Shown: positions 1 through 7,751 of the stretch, piece after piece
How the letters are laid out: the number at the start of each line of letters is the position of its first letter
Numbering within the stretch: position 1 is the stretch's first letter
NCBI GenBank assembly: GCA_964421085.1
Contig: CAYQVO010000041.1
Location: 1-32,399, forward strand
DNA from: CAYQVO01 sp964421085
GTDB lineage: Bacteria > Bdellovibrionota_C > UBA2361 > CAYQVO01
Direction: 5' to 3'
Length of the DNA: 32,399 nt
Program-made: the position numbers and the translations under genes
The notes under the pieces: model-generated
What the model saw: only the letters and a program-made list of their open reading frames with translations
Told to the model about the DNA's origin: nothing
Database searches by the model: none

Positions 1-364
1 GGCCAACTTCACATTTTTTCGGAAATTATAGTACCCTTGATCAGAGCTTCCCTAGTGCCGGGCATCACTGCGAGGAATGCACTTTTCGATGTGGTGCAGA
101 GCCCCGATTCACGGTCTTCATTCTTTCTGTATTTTGCCATAATCGTCTTGTTCACGTACGACGTCTCACAGCAGGAGGACGGACACTGCAGAACCTGCGG
201 TGTGCACGGGACAACGGCGAGCTTGCTTAACAGACCTGTCTCAGGTAGATCGGATTCTGCTGCGGACAAAAAAACAGATTTCTTCGTTCACTGAAAATTT
301 GAGATATGCCGCTGAAATAACCCGGCATGTTTCGTGAACGAAGATTCACTGGTAAATTACCGGC
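1..364. other. Left-edge intergenic stretch, no convincing gene
   Basis: About 360 bases with no reading frame that looks like a protein. The two overlapping antiparallel frames here (about 85 codons each) have no recognisable domain, no ribosome-binding site and an unusual Cys/Ser-rich composition. The only structured element I can propose is a weak -10-like box (TAAATT, 353-358) six bases before the start of the downstream sulfatase-like gene. The window edge may cut a neighbouring element. Confidence 0.5.
353..358 (+). promoter_or_regulatory. Candidate -10 box for a leaderless sulfatase-like gene
   Basis: TAAATT matches the -10 consensus at four of six positions and ends six bases before the ATG at 365. 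No Shine-Dalgarno sequence lies between them. This fits a leaderless transcript, but the box is weak and no -35 is obvious. Confidence 0.25.
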
Positions 365-1909
365 ATGTACCTCTTCCACTCGGTTATAATGGGTCTTTAT
401 CCATTTGTTTCGGTTCTCGAATTCAACTGGAACGACGTATACCTTTCGGATCTGCTCAGAAGCCTTCCCCCGGCGTTTGCCGTCCTGATCCTTCTGCTGT
501 TTGTCTGGCGGCTTGTGACACCATCGCTTATGCGCGCAAGCGCCGGCACCACGATATCCTTTCTGCTGGTTCTGGCCTATGGACCGCTTACCAGATGGTG
601 GCGCGGCGATGAGCGTGTGCCCGGTGCCGGCATGGTTGACCTTCATTTCCAGTCGAAAGAGATTGTAACGTTGGTTATACTGGCAGCTTCTCTCGCTCTG
701 CTCGCGATGGTTCTGCGGCGCATTGGCGAAAGCGCTGTTCGATCCATCGTCACACTTCTCAACTATTTCGCAATAGTCCTTGCTGTGATGTCTCTCGGCT
801 CTATTCTGCAGAAGTCGTGGCGGGAATCATCTCTGAAATTTCCGCCGGTTCCTGTTGCCGGCGAAGTCCACTTTTCCGAATCGACGCCCCGTCCGGATAT
901 CTATTACATTATTCTCGATGGCTTTGCCGGTGAAAATGTTCTGAGGAAGATTTACGGTCTGGAGCCGGTCCTTGCCGATCAGCTTCGCAGTTCAGGGTTC
1001 TACATTGCCCGGGAAGCCCGGAGCAACTACTTCCGCACTAATTATTCTCTGGTATCATCCCTCAACATGTCGTATCTTCATCCGCCCCTCGTACCCGAGT
1101 CGATTCCACGAATGGGATTTTCGTATCTTCGCGAACGGTTGCAGCATAATGCTGTCAGACAGATTCTCGAGGGGGCGGGTTACACGACGGTGGGATTCGA
1201 GACGGGATACAGAACCACGGAATGGAGGGATGCATCGCGCTATGCCGGCCTCACGGAATGGAACAGAGTAATCGCGACCTCGGCGAGCTACGTTCAACTG
1301 CCGTTCATCCGTGAGGTTATATCGCGCAGACTCCACGAAATGCACCGGGAGCGAACCGAACAGATTTTTCCCCGGCTTCTGGAAGAGGCGCGGACTCCGG
1401 GCCCGAAGTTTGTTTTCGCTCATGTGATGGCTCCCCATCCTCCCTTTGTGTTCGAAGAGGACGGCTCGCTCTACCTGTCCAATAAAGTCTTCACACTCGG
1501 GGATGGAGATGATTATGGCGGCGCAGCCGACTACAGGGCGCGTTATCGTGCTCAGGCGGCTTACATTTCGAAACGAGTGGCCGCCTTTGCCGAAGAGCTT
1601 TTGAGCCGGGATCCCGGCGCCTATGTCGTTATTCAGGGAGATCACGGGCCGGGACTTCAATTTGATCGAAGCAGTCTCGAAGCCACCGACGTTGAAGAGA
1701 GATTTTCAATCTTAAATGCCGTCTTCTTTCCGGGGCATGATTATACGGGAATGTATCCGGCAATTTCCCCGGTCAACACATTCCGGGTAATTTTGAACAG
1801 GCTGACCGGCGCGAACCTTCCACTTCTTCCTGACCAGTCCTTCTTTGCGGAGGCAGGTGCTCCGTTTTCTTTTATAGACGTCACTTCCAGGTTGAAGCAT
1901 GAGCAATAG
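365..1909 (+). CDS. Membrane-anchored sulfatase/alkaline-phosphatase-superfamily protein (phosphoglycerol or phosphoethanolamine transferase-like)
   Basis: A 514-residue protein with about four hydrophobic segments in its first 145 residues, followed by a large domain expected to face the periplasm. The domain opens with DIYYIILDGF (metal-binding Asp of the alkaline phosphatase superfamily). It continues with SNYFRTNYSLVSSLN, whose Thr may be the nucleophile, then FAHVMAPHPPFVF and QGDHGPG (further metal ligands), and ends with a P-NTFRVILN segment typical of this group. The architecture recalls LtaS-like and phosphoethanolamine transferases, so it probably modifies a glycan or lipid outside the membrane; the substrate cannot be read from sequence. 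The ATG at 365 has no Shine-Dalgarno sequence, and an in-frame TAA at 353 limits the start; ATG 389 is an alternative. Its end overlaps the next small gene by 11 bases. Confidence 0.8.
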   Translation: MYLFHSVIMGLYPFVSVLEFNWNDVYLSDLLRSLPPAFAVLILLLFVWRLVTPSLMRASAGTTISFLLVLAYGPLTRWWRGDERVPGAGMVDLHFQSKEIVTLVILAASLALLAMVLRRIGESAVRSIVTLLNYFAIVLAVMSLGSILQKSWRESSLKFPPVPVAGEVHFSESTPRPDIYYIILDGFAGENVLRKIYGLEPVLADQLRSSGFYIAREARSNYFRTNYSLVSSLNMSYLHPPLVPESIPRMGFSYLRERLQHNAVRQILEGAGYTTVGFETGYRTTEWRDASRYAGLTEWNRVIATSASYVQLPFIREVISRRLHEMHRERTEQIFPRLLEEARTPGPKFVFAHVMAPHPPFVFEEDGSLYLSNKVFTLGDGDDYGGAADYRARYRAQAAYISKRVAAFAEELLSRDPGAYVVIQGDHGPGLQFDRSSLEATDVEERFSILNAVFFPGHDYTGMYPAISPVNTFRVILNRLTGANLPLLPDQSFFAEAGAPFSFIDVTSRLKHEQ

Positions 1910-2096
1910 CGCTTCTCCGTTTTTATCTGCGGCAGTAATAACTCTTCTCATTGCCCCGGAGGCTGCCGCCTATATTGATCCCGGCGTGGGAGATCTTTTA
2001 TTTCAGGTGGTAATAGCCGGCGTTCTTGTGCTTCTGATTACTGGAAAGCGGTGGATCCCCCGGGTAGTGAAGTGGGTGAAGAATAAATTCTGCTGA
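1899..2096 (+). CDS. Small two-helix membrane protein with YIDPG motif
   Basis: A 65-residue protein. A first hydrophobic stretch (residues 7-25, ending AAA) looks like a signal peptide or first membrane helix. It is followed immediately by YIDPGVGD, then a second helix (about residues 33-48) and a basic tail (KRWIPRVVKWVKNKFC). Small proteins reading AYIDPGTGS after a signal-like helix are common in bacterial genomes, and I recall them next to sulfatase-like or polysaccharide genes. Here the ATG lies inside the 3' end of the sulfatase-like gene (11-base overlap), implying translational coupling and a possible role as a partner subunit. No biochemical function is known to me. A basic C-terminal tail suggests an inside-facing terminus. 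Confidence 0.7.
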   Translation: MSNSASPFLSAAVITLLIAPEAAAYIDPGVGDLLFQVVIAGVLVLLITGKRWIPRVVKWVKNKFC

Positions 2097-2119
2097 TGCA
2101 GAATAATTGAAAAGAAGGG

Positions 2120-3298
2120 TCAGTTGGCCCGGGCCGCCATCGCTCTGAGCAGTTCGCGCGCTTCTTTCTTCACGGAGTCGTCGGCATCGGGCGATTCCCA
2201 CAGTTCCTTCAGAATCTCTGCGGGAATCGACTGCTGATCCTCCTCGAGCAGAATTCGCGCCTTTGTCAGCAGGGCCCGGGGGAACCGGGGCTGCAGGGAG
2301 AGCAGCTGGTCGCAGTATGAAAGCGCTTTTTCCGGCAATCCTTCCCGCATGCTGAGTTCAGCCAGTTCAAGGTATGCATCAGCATTGCCGGGGTATACGA
2401 CAAGCGCCTTCAAAAGAAGCTTTTCAGCCTCTTCCGTTTTTCCGGCAACACCAAGCCGGAGCGCTTGAGCTGTATAATCGCACGATTCTGAAACCACCTC
2501 TTTATAGGAAATCCGCGCCTGATCATCTATCCGCACTCTCATCCCGTCTTCGTAATAGTAACGCTCGTCATCCGACTGCATCGCATCGAGATTCCAGCGT
2601 CTGCGGAAACTGTCCTGGGCGGTACAGATGTGGGACCGTGAAAGAGTTCCTCTGTGCTGCAGGACGCAGTCGGGGGTGTAAACCACAACAGATCCTGCTT
2701 CCCCTGCTTTGAGGCAGAAATCAACGTCTTCGCATCCATCAGAAACGAAACCTGCTGCGCTGTCGAAAAGTTCGCTTCGGATCAGCATGCAGAATCCAAG
2801 CACTGCGGGGAATTTGCGCTGCTTGTTTACGCCATGAAACTTCGGATCAAAGTGGTGATAGATCGGATAAAAACCCCTGAGGGCTGAATTAAAAACAAGA
2901 CCGGCGTGGCTGACGAGACCGCTCTCCATATCAAGCAGCTTCGCTCCGACGACGCCAACCTTCTTTTCTTCGACGGGAGCCGAAAGCGCATCAAGCCATC
3001 CGGGAGTGACAAGAACATCTGAGTCGAGAAATACAAGGAAATCTCCGCCTGCTTCAGCCGCACCGATATTCCGCGCAACGCCGGAACTTCGGGTCGGAGC
3101 TGCGCTCAGAAACTGCACTTTTTGTTCCTCGCGTTGAAGCCATGTGTTTTCGAGTTCGCGGGCAGTCCGGGAACCGTCATGCACGACGATTAATTCGGTA
3201 TTGCCGGGAGAAAGCGTAGTGGAACGAAGTATGGAGTCCAGGCATTCCTGAAGATGTGGAGAAAAGACAGGGCAGCTTAGAATGATGGAGAATTTCAT
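2120..3298 (-). CDS. Family 2 glycosyltransferase with C-terminal TPR repeats
   Basis: A 392-residue protein from the ATG at 3298. The N-terminal GT-A domain (about residues 1-230) begins MKFSIILSCP, has VVHDGS as the nucleotide-binding segment, the metal-binding DxD as D92-S-D94 in FLVFLDSDV, and the later CEDVDFCLKAGEAG acidic motif of family 2. It therefore probably uses a nucleotide sugar and a divalent metal to add a sugar to a cell-surface acceptor. Residues about 280-375 form two or more TPR helices (NADAYLELAELSMREG, EKALSYCDQLLSLQP). A longer frame begins at a TTG (3370), but its extra 24 residues are hydrophobic and unlike family N-termini, so I reject it. There is no Shine-Dalgarno sequence at 3298; a TATTCT box lies 11 bases upstream. 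It converges on the sulfatase/YIDPG pair. Confidence 0.82.
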   Translation of the reverse strand: MKFSIILSCPVFSPHLQECLDSILRSTTLSPGNTELIVVHDGSRTARELENTWLQREEQKVQFLSAAPTRSSGVARNIGAAEAGGDFLVFLDSDVLVTPGWLDALSAPVEEKKVGVVGAKLLDMESGLVSHAGLVFNSALRGFYPIYHHFDPKFHGVNKQRKFPAVLGFCMLIRSELFDSAAGFVSDGCEDVDFCLKAGEAGSVVVYTPDCVLQHRGTLSRSHICTAQDSFRRRWNLDAMQSDDERYYYEDGMRVRIDDQARISYKEVVSESCDYTAQALRLGVAGKTEEAEKLLLKALVVYPGNADAYLELAELSMREGLPEKALSYCDQLLSLQPRFPRALLTKARILLEEDQQSIPAEILKELWESPDADDSVKKEARELLRAMAARAN

Positions 3299-3309
3299 AC
3301 CAATAAAGG

Positions 3310-3315
3310 AGAATA
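3310..3315 (-). promoter_or_regulatory. Candidate -10 box for the GT2-TPR gene
   Basis: On the minus strand this reads TATTCT (four of six matches), 11 bases before the ATG at 3298, with no Shine-Dalgarno sequence between. It would give a very short leader. Confidence 0.3.
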
Positions 3316-3388
3316 AAAGGGGGAGGGATGCAAGCAAAAAGAATGGGCTGAGAAGAACTTCAAAAACCAATCAGCAACGTAATTGGGT

Positions 3389-3444
3389 AACCTGAAAACC
3401 TGTTCGAAACCTCGAGCTTAACCTCGGCAAAACCTCAAAAACCT
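3389..3444. repeat. Six phased AACCT (AGGTT) direct repeats
   Basis: AACCT begins at 3389, 3397, 3408, 3420, 3431 and 3440, so copies are 8, 11, 12, 11 and 9 bases apart, close to one helical turn. The array lies about 90 bases upstream of the GT2-TPR start, in its likely promoter region. It could be an operator array or chance low-complexity sequence. Confidence 0.45.
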
Positions 3445-3553
3445 GATCGTCTTACTCAACCCAATGAACAATATCGGCAGGATTGCTCAGTGCGTTGAGT
3501 CTTCGTCGCGTTTTTTGCTCAATAAACTCGTGTTACCTTCATCAGTTAGAGTC

Positions 3554-3574
3554 GAATCCGAGCGGCACGGATTC
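3554..3574. other. Perfect 7-bp hairpin
   Basis: GAATCCG and CGGATTC enclose a 7-base loop (AGCGGCA). There is no T-run on either side in the right orientation, so it does not read as an intrinsic terminator. It could be a protein-binding palindrome. Confidence 0.3.
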
Positions 3575-3819
3575 AAAAATTGATGCGGTCAAAATTGTGA
3601 CGCCATTCCCAGGTTCAATATCTCCATTTGATACAGCCTTTTACAGCCTTCCACGAGTTCAGCACGGTACTTGCATAATTATGCCAGAGGCATAGCCCCG
3701 AGTAATAGAAAGCGAATGTTTTCAACGACTTGGCTAAAAAGGACTAAGAGCGTTTGAGAGAATATTGACGCGTTGGATTTTCAATCTACTCCGGACGCAG
3801 GCACGAAAAGGAGATTGCC

Positions 3820-4944
3820 GTGAAAGAAGCAGCAGCGAAGACAGGTCGAATTCGAGTCCTCATGCAGAATCGATCCACTGCCTTTTCACACAGAGGCGGC
3901 GACACCGTCTTGATGGAGCGCTTGAAAGAAGGCCTTGAGAGTCGTGGGGTCGAAGTGAAATTCGACACCGAGATGCGCGAGAACCCGGCCGATTATGATC
4001 TTGTGCATCTGTTCAACTTCGCGCTTCCTGAACTTCTCAAAGCTCAGGCGTCCGTTGCGGCCCGGGCCTGCACGCCATTCGTTGTGTCGACTCTCTATGA
4101 AGACGCGCCGACGTTTCATAATGAGTCAATCGAATGGGGACGTCTTCTGATTGAATACGTCCGCCGCGGACAGGACAGGGTGTGGTTCGAGCAGGCAGCA
4201 GCGAGCGTACGGTCAACTTCATCTCCACGATTCCAGAACGACTGGATAGCCAACAATGCGGCCGCCCTTTTCTCCAATGGGAAACGCGAAAGCGACACCC
4301 TCCTGCGGGATTACGGCATGGGCTGCAGGACACGCGAAATTCACCTCGGGCATGAGCTTCCTTCCGGAGGAGACCCCGATCTTTTCGTCCGAAAGTACGG
4401 CGTGAAAAATTTCGTGTTCTGCGTGGGGAGATTCGAGACAAGAAAGAATCAGCTCATGCTTCTCAAGGCACTGGAAGATTCCGAGCTTCCGGTTGTTCTC
4501 GCGGGGGGCGGTTTTTCATATCAGCCCGATTACGAGTGGGCAGTGAAAAACTTCAAGCGGAAAGGACTTACGGTTATTCTCGATCAGGTGTCTTCGGAGA
4601 TGCTTGCGAGCGCTTACAGAGCATGCCGCGTTCACGCCCTTCCGAGCTGGTACGAACTTCCGGGTCTTGTGACCCTCGAAGCAGCTCACTGTGCAAAGAA
4701 CGTGGTCGCGACCATGAACGGAACCACCTGGGACTATATGGGCGAGCTGGCCTTTTATTGCTCTCCGTCCTGCTGGCGCTCCGTATCCAACGCGGTCATG
4801 GCCGCCTGGCACTCGCCGGTGAAGCCGGGAATTGCCGAATGGGTTGGACAGTACACATGGGAAAAGACTGCGTTGAATTATGAAAGACTTTACGAAAAAA
4901 TGATTTCTGAATTTTCAGCATCAAGTGAGGAAATCAAAATTTAG
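3820..4944 (+). CDS. Family 4 (GT-B) glycosyltransferase
   Basis: A 374-residue protein starting at GTG 3820, chosen because AAAGGAG lies six bases upstream. The C-terminal Rossmann half shows VGRFETRKNQLMLLKAL (donor-binding start of the second domain) and the E-x7-E signature as YELPGLVTLEAA. The protein ends with a W-EKTA..Y..LY helix typical of the family. The N-terminal half has the glycine pair GGDTVLME of the acceptor domain. It should transfer a sugar from a nucleotide donor, at the cytoplasmic face, in surface glycan or glycoprotein synthesis. A long central segment (TLYEDAPTFHN...) is less conserved, so donor and acceptor remain unknown. It is followed after about 115 bases by a scaffold gap and a second GT4-like C-terminus. 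Confidence 0.85.
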   Translation: MKEAAAKTGRIRVLMQNRSTAFSHRGGDTVLMERLKEGLESRGVEVKFDTEMRENPADYDLVHLFNFALPELLKAQASVAARACTPFVVSTLYEDAPTFHNESIEWGRLLIEYVRRGQDRVWFEQAAASVRSTSSPRFQNDWIANNAAALFSNGKRESDTLLRDYGMGCRTREIHLGHELPSGGDPDLFVRKYGVKNFVFCVGRFETRKNQLMLLKALEDSELPVVLAGGGFSYQPDYEWAVKNFKRKGLTVILDQVSSEMLASAYRACRVHALPSWYELPGLVTLEAAHCAKNVVATMNGTTWDYMGELAFYCSPSCWRSVSNAVMAAWHSPVKPGIAEWVGQYTWEKTALNYERLYEKMISEFSASSEEIKI

Positions 4945-5049
4945 ATCTTCAGACTCGCGAAAAATTAGTCGGTAACATGGGTCATTTATTCACATTCTAT
5001 TCAGAAGCAGGACTGATTGGGTTGCTTCTCAGTTATTTTATCTTTTTCC
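4945..5049 (+). other. Pre-gap sequence, possible start of an unidentified gene
   Basis: About 105 bases between the GT4 stop and the N-run. A frame from ATG 4977 encodes a hydrophobic stretch (GLIGLLLSYFIFF) that runs into the gap. It has no ribosome-binding site. It should not be joined to the TPR protein beyond the gap, because the first residues after the gap look like the C-terminus of a glycosyltransferase and not the continuation of this segment. Confidence 0.4.
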
Positions 5050-5059
5050 NNNNNNNNNN
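5050..5059. other. Scaffold gap (10 N)
   Basis: Ten N, a conventional placeholder length that may hide any amount of sequence. The base before the first readable codon is G. That codon together with GAA AAG ACT GCG would read W-E-K-T-A, the same motif as at the end of the preceding glycosyltransferase (4857-4871). This suggests that missing sequence includes most of a second glycosyltransferase. Confidence 0.9.
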
Positions 5060-6713
5060 GGAAAAGACTGCGGCGGAGACCTCCATGGCTTACCGGGAAG
5101 TCCTCGGTCTTCCAAAGGAGGAAAGCCCGCAGCTGTGGCATATGAAGACGCCCGCCCAGATTCTTTCGCCGCTTGCCGAATACGATATGAATTCGGGCGC
5201 GACAGATTTCCAGGAACTCCTTGAGCGCGGCGAAGTCGCGGCGAAGAACAAGGAGTTCGAACTGGCAAAAGAGCTGCTCGGAAAGGCCGAAAGACTCCAG
5301 CCATCATCGCTCAAGGTTGTCCGTTCTCTCGGGGCAGTCCATCTGGCAGAGAGCGACCCGGAAACTTCAGCGGCATACTTTGAGAAAGCTCTTTCAATCG
5401 AACCCGACGACGCCCGCTCTCTCAGCGGGCTCGGCATGAGCTACATGATGCTGAAGCGTCACGAAGAAGCCTACGAGGCTTTCATCCATTCACTTGAGTC
5501 GCAGCCAAACGAGCTTGTACCCATTCTGCAGCTTCTCGAGTGCTCATACATCCTCGATCGGTTTGGGGATCTCGAGCGGATCCTCAGACGGTTCCTTCTC
5601 GATAATCCGGATGAGCTTGAAATGCGTTTCTGTCTCGCCGGCTGCCTGTTCAAGATGAAGCGCTATGACGAATCAAAGAGGACCAATGAAGAGGTTCTTG
5701 CGAAAAATCCCGATCATCGTGGGGCGGCTGACCTGAGGCGGGTGCTGTCCGAGAAGATGACGGAAGCGGCTGTCCCACCTCAGGCTTCCCCCGTGCAGTG
5801 CACGGCAGAGACACCGCAGAACCAGAGAGGCGGAGGTTTGGACGCGATTCTCTCCAGACTCGTGGAAAAGAAGATCGACGAAAGAGCAGCGCAGCCGGAC
5901 GTACCCCGGGCTGCTGAAGTCGCCCCGGTTCTCCCGAAAACGCCGCCTGCGCCCGAACCCATATCAGGGGCATCTCCAGTCGGGAAGGCTTCGGTTCTTC
6001 CGACCGGTCCGGCCTTCGGAGGACTTGATAAACAGATAGTGGATGCGGAAGAAAAGAAACGCCGGAAAGACTACGATGGCGCGCTTCTGGATGTCGAGCA
6101 GATTCTGAGCCGGCCGGGCCTGTCGGCCGGGCAGCGTGAGAAGGCGACCCTTCTCAAGGCTGACATCGAGGTGATGTCAGGTCATCTCGAGACTGCCGGC
6201 CGCCTGTATGAGGATGCTTTGAGACAGAATCCGGCATGTTCGCGTGCACTTGCCGGAAAGGGAGCTCTCGCAGCTGCAACAGGTGACTGGGAGAGCGGAA
6301 AAACATTTTTCCAGAAAGCTCTTGCGGTCGACAGCGAGTATGATGTGGCTCTGGCGGGAATGGGTCTTTGGTCCCAGTTCTCAGGGGATCTCGAGGCAGC
6401 ATGGAATTATTACAAGCAGGCTCTTCAGAAGAACCCGGAGAATTCAAGAGCCTTGCTGGGAATAATTGAACTTGGGTACGCGCTGAAACGGCTCGGTGAT
6501 GTCGAGGAAGCTGTCAACAGTTATCTTGAGATGCATCCAGCCGACCTTGATTTCATTTATGCGTTGGCAGGGTGTTATTTCGCACAGAACCGCATTGTTG
6601 AAGCCCGGGCAGAAATTGAAAAAATAACTCTCTTCAAGCCCGACCATGAGAAAGCTATTGAACTCAAGCACATGATTGAGGAGAAGGTGGGGGCAAAAAG
6701 CGCCGCCCCTTAA
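5060..6713 (+). CDS. TPR-repeat protein, probably the C-terminal part of a GT4-TPR fusion (5' end in gap)
   Basis: About 550 residues are visible. The first residues, (W)EKTAAETSMAYREVLG, match the C-terminal helix of family 4 glycosyltransferases. A TPR array follows at once (ELLERGEVAAKNKEFELAKELL..., about four repeats). Then comes a Pro/Ala/Gln-rich linker (about 5765-6010: QASPVQ..., APVLPKTPPAPEP) and a second TPR block of about six repeats to the end (ALAGKGALAAATGDWESG, AWNYYKQALQKNPENSRAL). TPRs are protein-binding scaffolds, here perhaps recognising the glycosylation target or partner enzymes. The apparent ATG at 4977 belongs to the other side of the gap and is not a trustworthy start. 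The neighbouring GT2 gene is also a TPR fusion. Confidence 0.75.
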
Positions 6714-6798
6714 ACAGTGTGAGGTGCGTGCAACAGGCGCGGTGAGTCTCACCTCCATTTTGCAGGGAGATGGTCAAACGGAATTTTGCATGAACGGT

Positions 6799-6850
6799 GG
6801 GCCCGGGATGTCCCTGGAGGCCTTATCCGGCATTTTTTGGATCCCGGCCC
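6799..6850 (+). terminator. Possible stem-loop downstream of the TPR gene
   Basis: Arms GGGCCCGGGAT (6799-6809) and ATCCCGGCCC (6841-6850) pair with one bulge around a 31-base loop that contains a T6 run (6833-6838). It could mark the end of the glycosyltransferase operon before the HU promoter, but the T-run is in the loop, so a classical intrinsic terminator is not shown. Confidence 0.25.
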
Positions 6851-6875
6851 TGATTCCTGGATCTTTTCAGAAGTT

Positions 6876-6903
6876 TTGACATCATACGTAAAAGAAGTAT
6901 AGC
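6876..6903 (+). promoter_or_regulatory. Sigma-70-type promoter for the HU-like gene
   Basis: A perfect -35 TTGACA (6876-6881), a 16-base spacer and TATAGC (6898-6903, four of six matches). Transcription would begin near 6910, giving a leader of about 30 bases before the GTG at 6939. It is the clearest promoter in the window. Confidence 0.65.
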
Positions 6904-6938
6904 ATTGGCAATATTGAATTTTTGGGTAAAGAGGCGCT

Positions 6939-7241
6939 GTGAACAAGTCAGAGTTAATTGAGAGATTAGCTGAGCGGTGCGGTTTAAACGTGATCCAGTC
7001 CGAGGAGATAGTCAACCTCATCTATAAGCGAATGAAAGATACAATGGTCAACGGCGGCCGTATCGAAATTCGCGGCTTTGGGAGTTTCATGGTCAAATTG
7101 TATGACTCTTATCAGGGCCGTAATCCAAAGACTGGCGATAAGATTTCTGTTCCGCGGAAGAAGTTGCCCTTTTTCAAAGTCGGAAAGGAATTGAAGGAGC
7201 GCATTGACAAGGTTGATTCCACTGAAGGAGCATCTTCCTGA
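6939..7241 (+). CDS. HU/IHF-family DNA-binding protein
   Basis: A 100-residue protein of typical size. It starts MNKSELIERLAE, as HU and IHF subunits do, and carries the helix pair, then GGRIEIRGFGSFMV and the DNA-contacting arm YQGRNPKTGDKISVP with the conserved Arg-Asn-Pro and the kinking Pro. It ends in a slightly acidic tail. It would bend or compact DNA as a dimer. The GTG start is supported by AGAGG a few bases upstream and by a strong promoter. Whether it behaves as HU (non-specific) or IHF (site-specific) cannot be decided from sequence; the RNPKTG arm with GFGSF is shared by both. Confidence 0.92.
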   Translation: MNKSELIERLAERCGLNVIQSEEIVNLIYKRMKDTMVNGGRIEIRGFGSFMVKLYDSYQGRNPKTGDKISVPRKKLPFFKVGKELKERIDKVDSTEGASS

Positions 7242-7346
7242 GGTGCAGAACCTTCAGCTTTTTGAAATTTTTCCGAAGAGCGATCTTCAGGTGTGAGCAA
7301 TAACCCTGGCGTGACATCCAGGTCCGGATGATTGGGAGTTTCGTTT

Positions 7347-7730
7347 ATGTCAATTGATTACCTTCTTGAACTTGAGCGGGCTATCGACAGCGGCAAAGAG
7401 GTGTACGCATGCCCGGGTGTGGCGCGTAATCAATATCATATCGACAGAAGCGTTGACGAACTCCGGAAGTTCGCAAAACGGGCGGCTGATAACAGAAAAC
7501 GTTCGGTTTCCATTGTGCGCCTCATACCGAAGGACGATGCGATTGCAGGGGACTTGTTTCTCGTGCCGACAAGGATAGGAGATCTCGGAGTCCGCGGCGA
7601 GACTCAGATTCAATGGTCGACGGTTGAGACGAAAGAAGCGGCTGAAATGATGAGAGACGTTCGGTATGGGCCGTCGCCGTATTTCGGCATGCAGGTCATG
7701 GAGGAAATTGCCTCCTCTACAGCGAGTTGA
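7347..7730 (+). CDS. Unrecognised 127-residue soluble protein
   Basis: I do not recognise a family. The ATG at 7347 is preferred over a TTG at 7332 because GGGAG sits eight bases before it. The protein is soluble with mixed charge: an N-terminal helix (SIDYLLELERAIDSGKE), a CPGVARNQYHIDRSVDELRKFAKRA helix region, a beta-rich centre (SVSIVRLIPKDD, DLFLVPTRIGDLGVRG) and a C-terminal helix (AAEMMRDVRYGPSPYFGMQVMEEI). There are no membrane segments, metal-binding clusters or nucleotide motifs. It follows the HU-like gene by about 100 bases on the same strand and converges with the YjeF-like gene. Codon use is like its neighbours, so it is probably real. Confidence 0.65.
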   Translation: MSIDYLLELERAIDSGKEVYACPGVARNQYHIDRSVDELRKFAKRAADNRKRSVSIVRLIPKDDAIAGDLFLVPTRIGDLGVRGETQIQWSTVETKEAAEMMRDVRYGPSPYFGMQVMEEIASSTAS

Positions 7731-7751
7731 TCAGCCGATTATCATCAGCGG

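Larger units (their letters stand above)
3299..3819. other. 520-base divergent intergenic region between GT2-TPR and GT4 genes
   Basis: No gene is convincing here; a 70-codon frame at 3483-3695 lacks any domain or ribosome-binding site. The region holds six phased AACCT repeats (3389-3444), a perfect 7-bp hairpin with arms GAATCCG/CGGATTC at 3554-3560 and 3568-3574, and a small TATGCC-AGA-GGCATA hairpin near 3680. It looks AT-richer than its surroundings and probably carries the promoters of both flanking genes. Confidence 0.5.

Noticed and set aside
3299..3370. TTG-initiated 24-residue extension of the GT2-TPR protein
   Set aside because: The extra residues are hydrophobic and do not match family 2 N-termini, which start at the strand KFSIILSCP.
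3551..3574. GTCGAATCC resembling a tRNA T-arm
   Set aside because: No acceptor stem, anticodon arm or CCA-compatible fold surrounds it; it is one arm of a local hairpin.
3483..3695. A 70-codon frame in the GT2-GT4 intergenic region
   Set aside because: No ribosome-binding site, no domain and an unusual composition; the region looks regulatory.
4977..5049. MGHLF... as the true N-terminus of the TPR protein
   Set aside because: The first residues after the gap look like a GT4 C-terminus, so this segment belongs to other sequence and the join is an artefact of the N placeholder.
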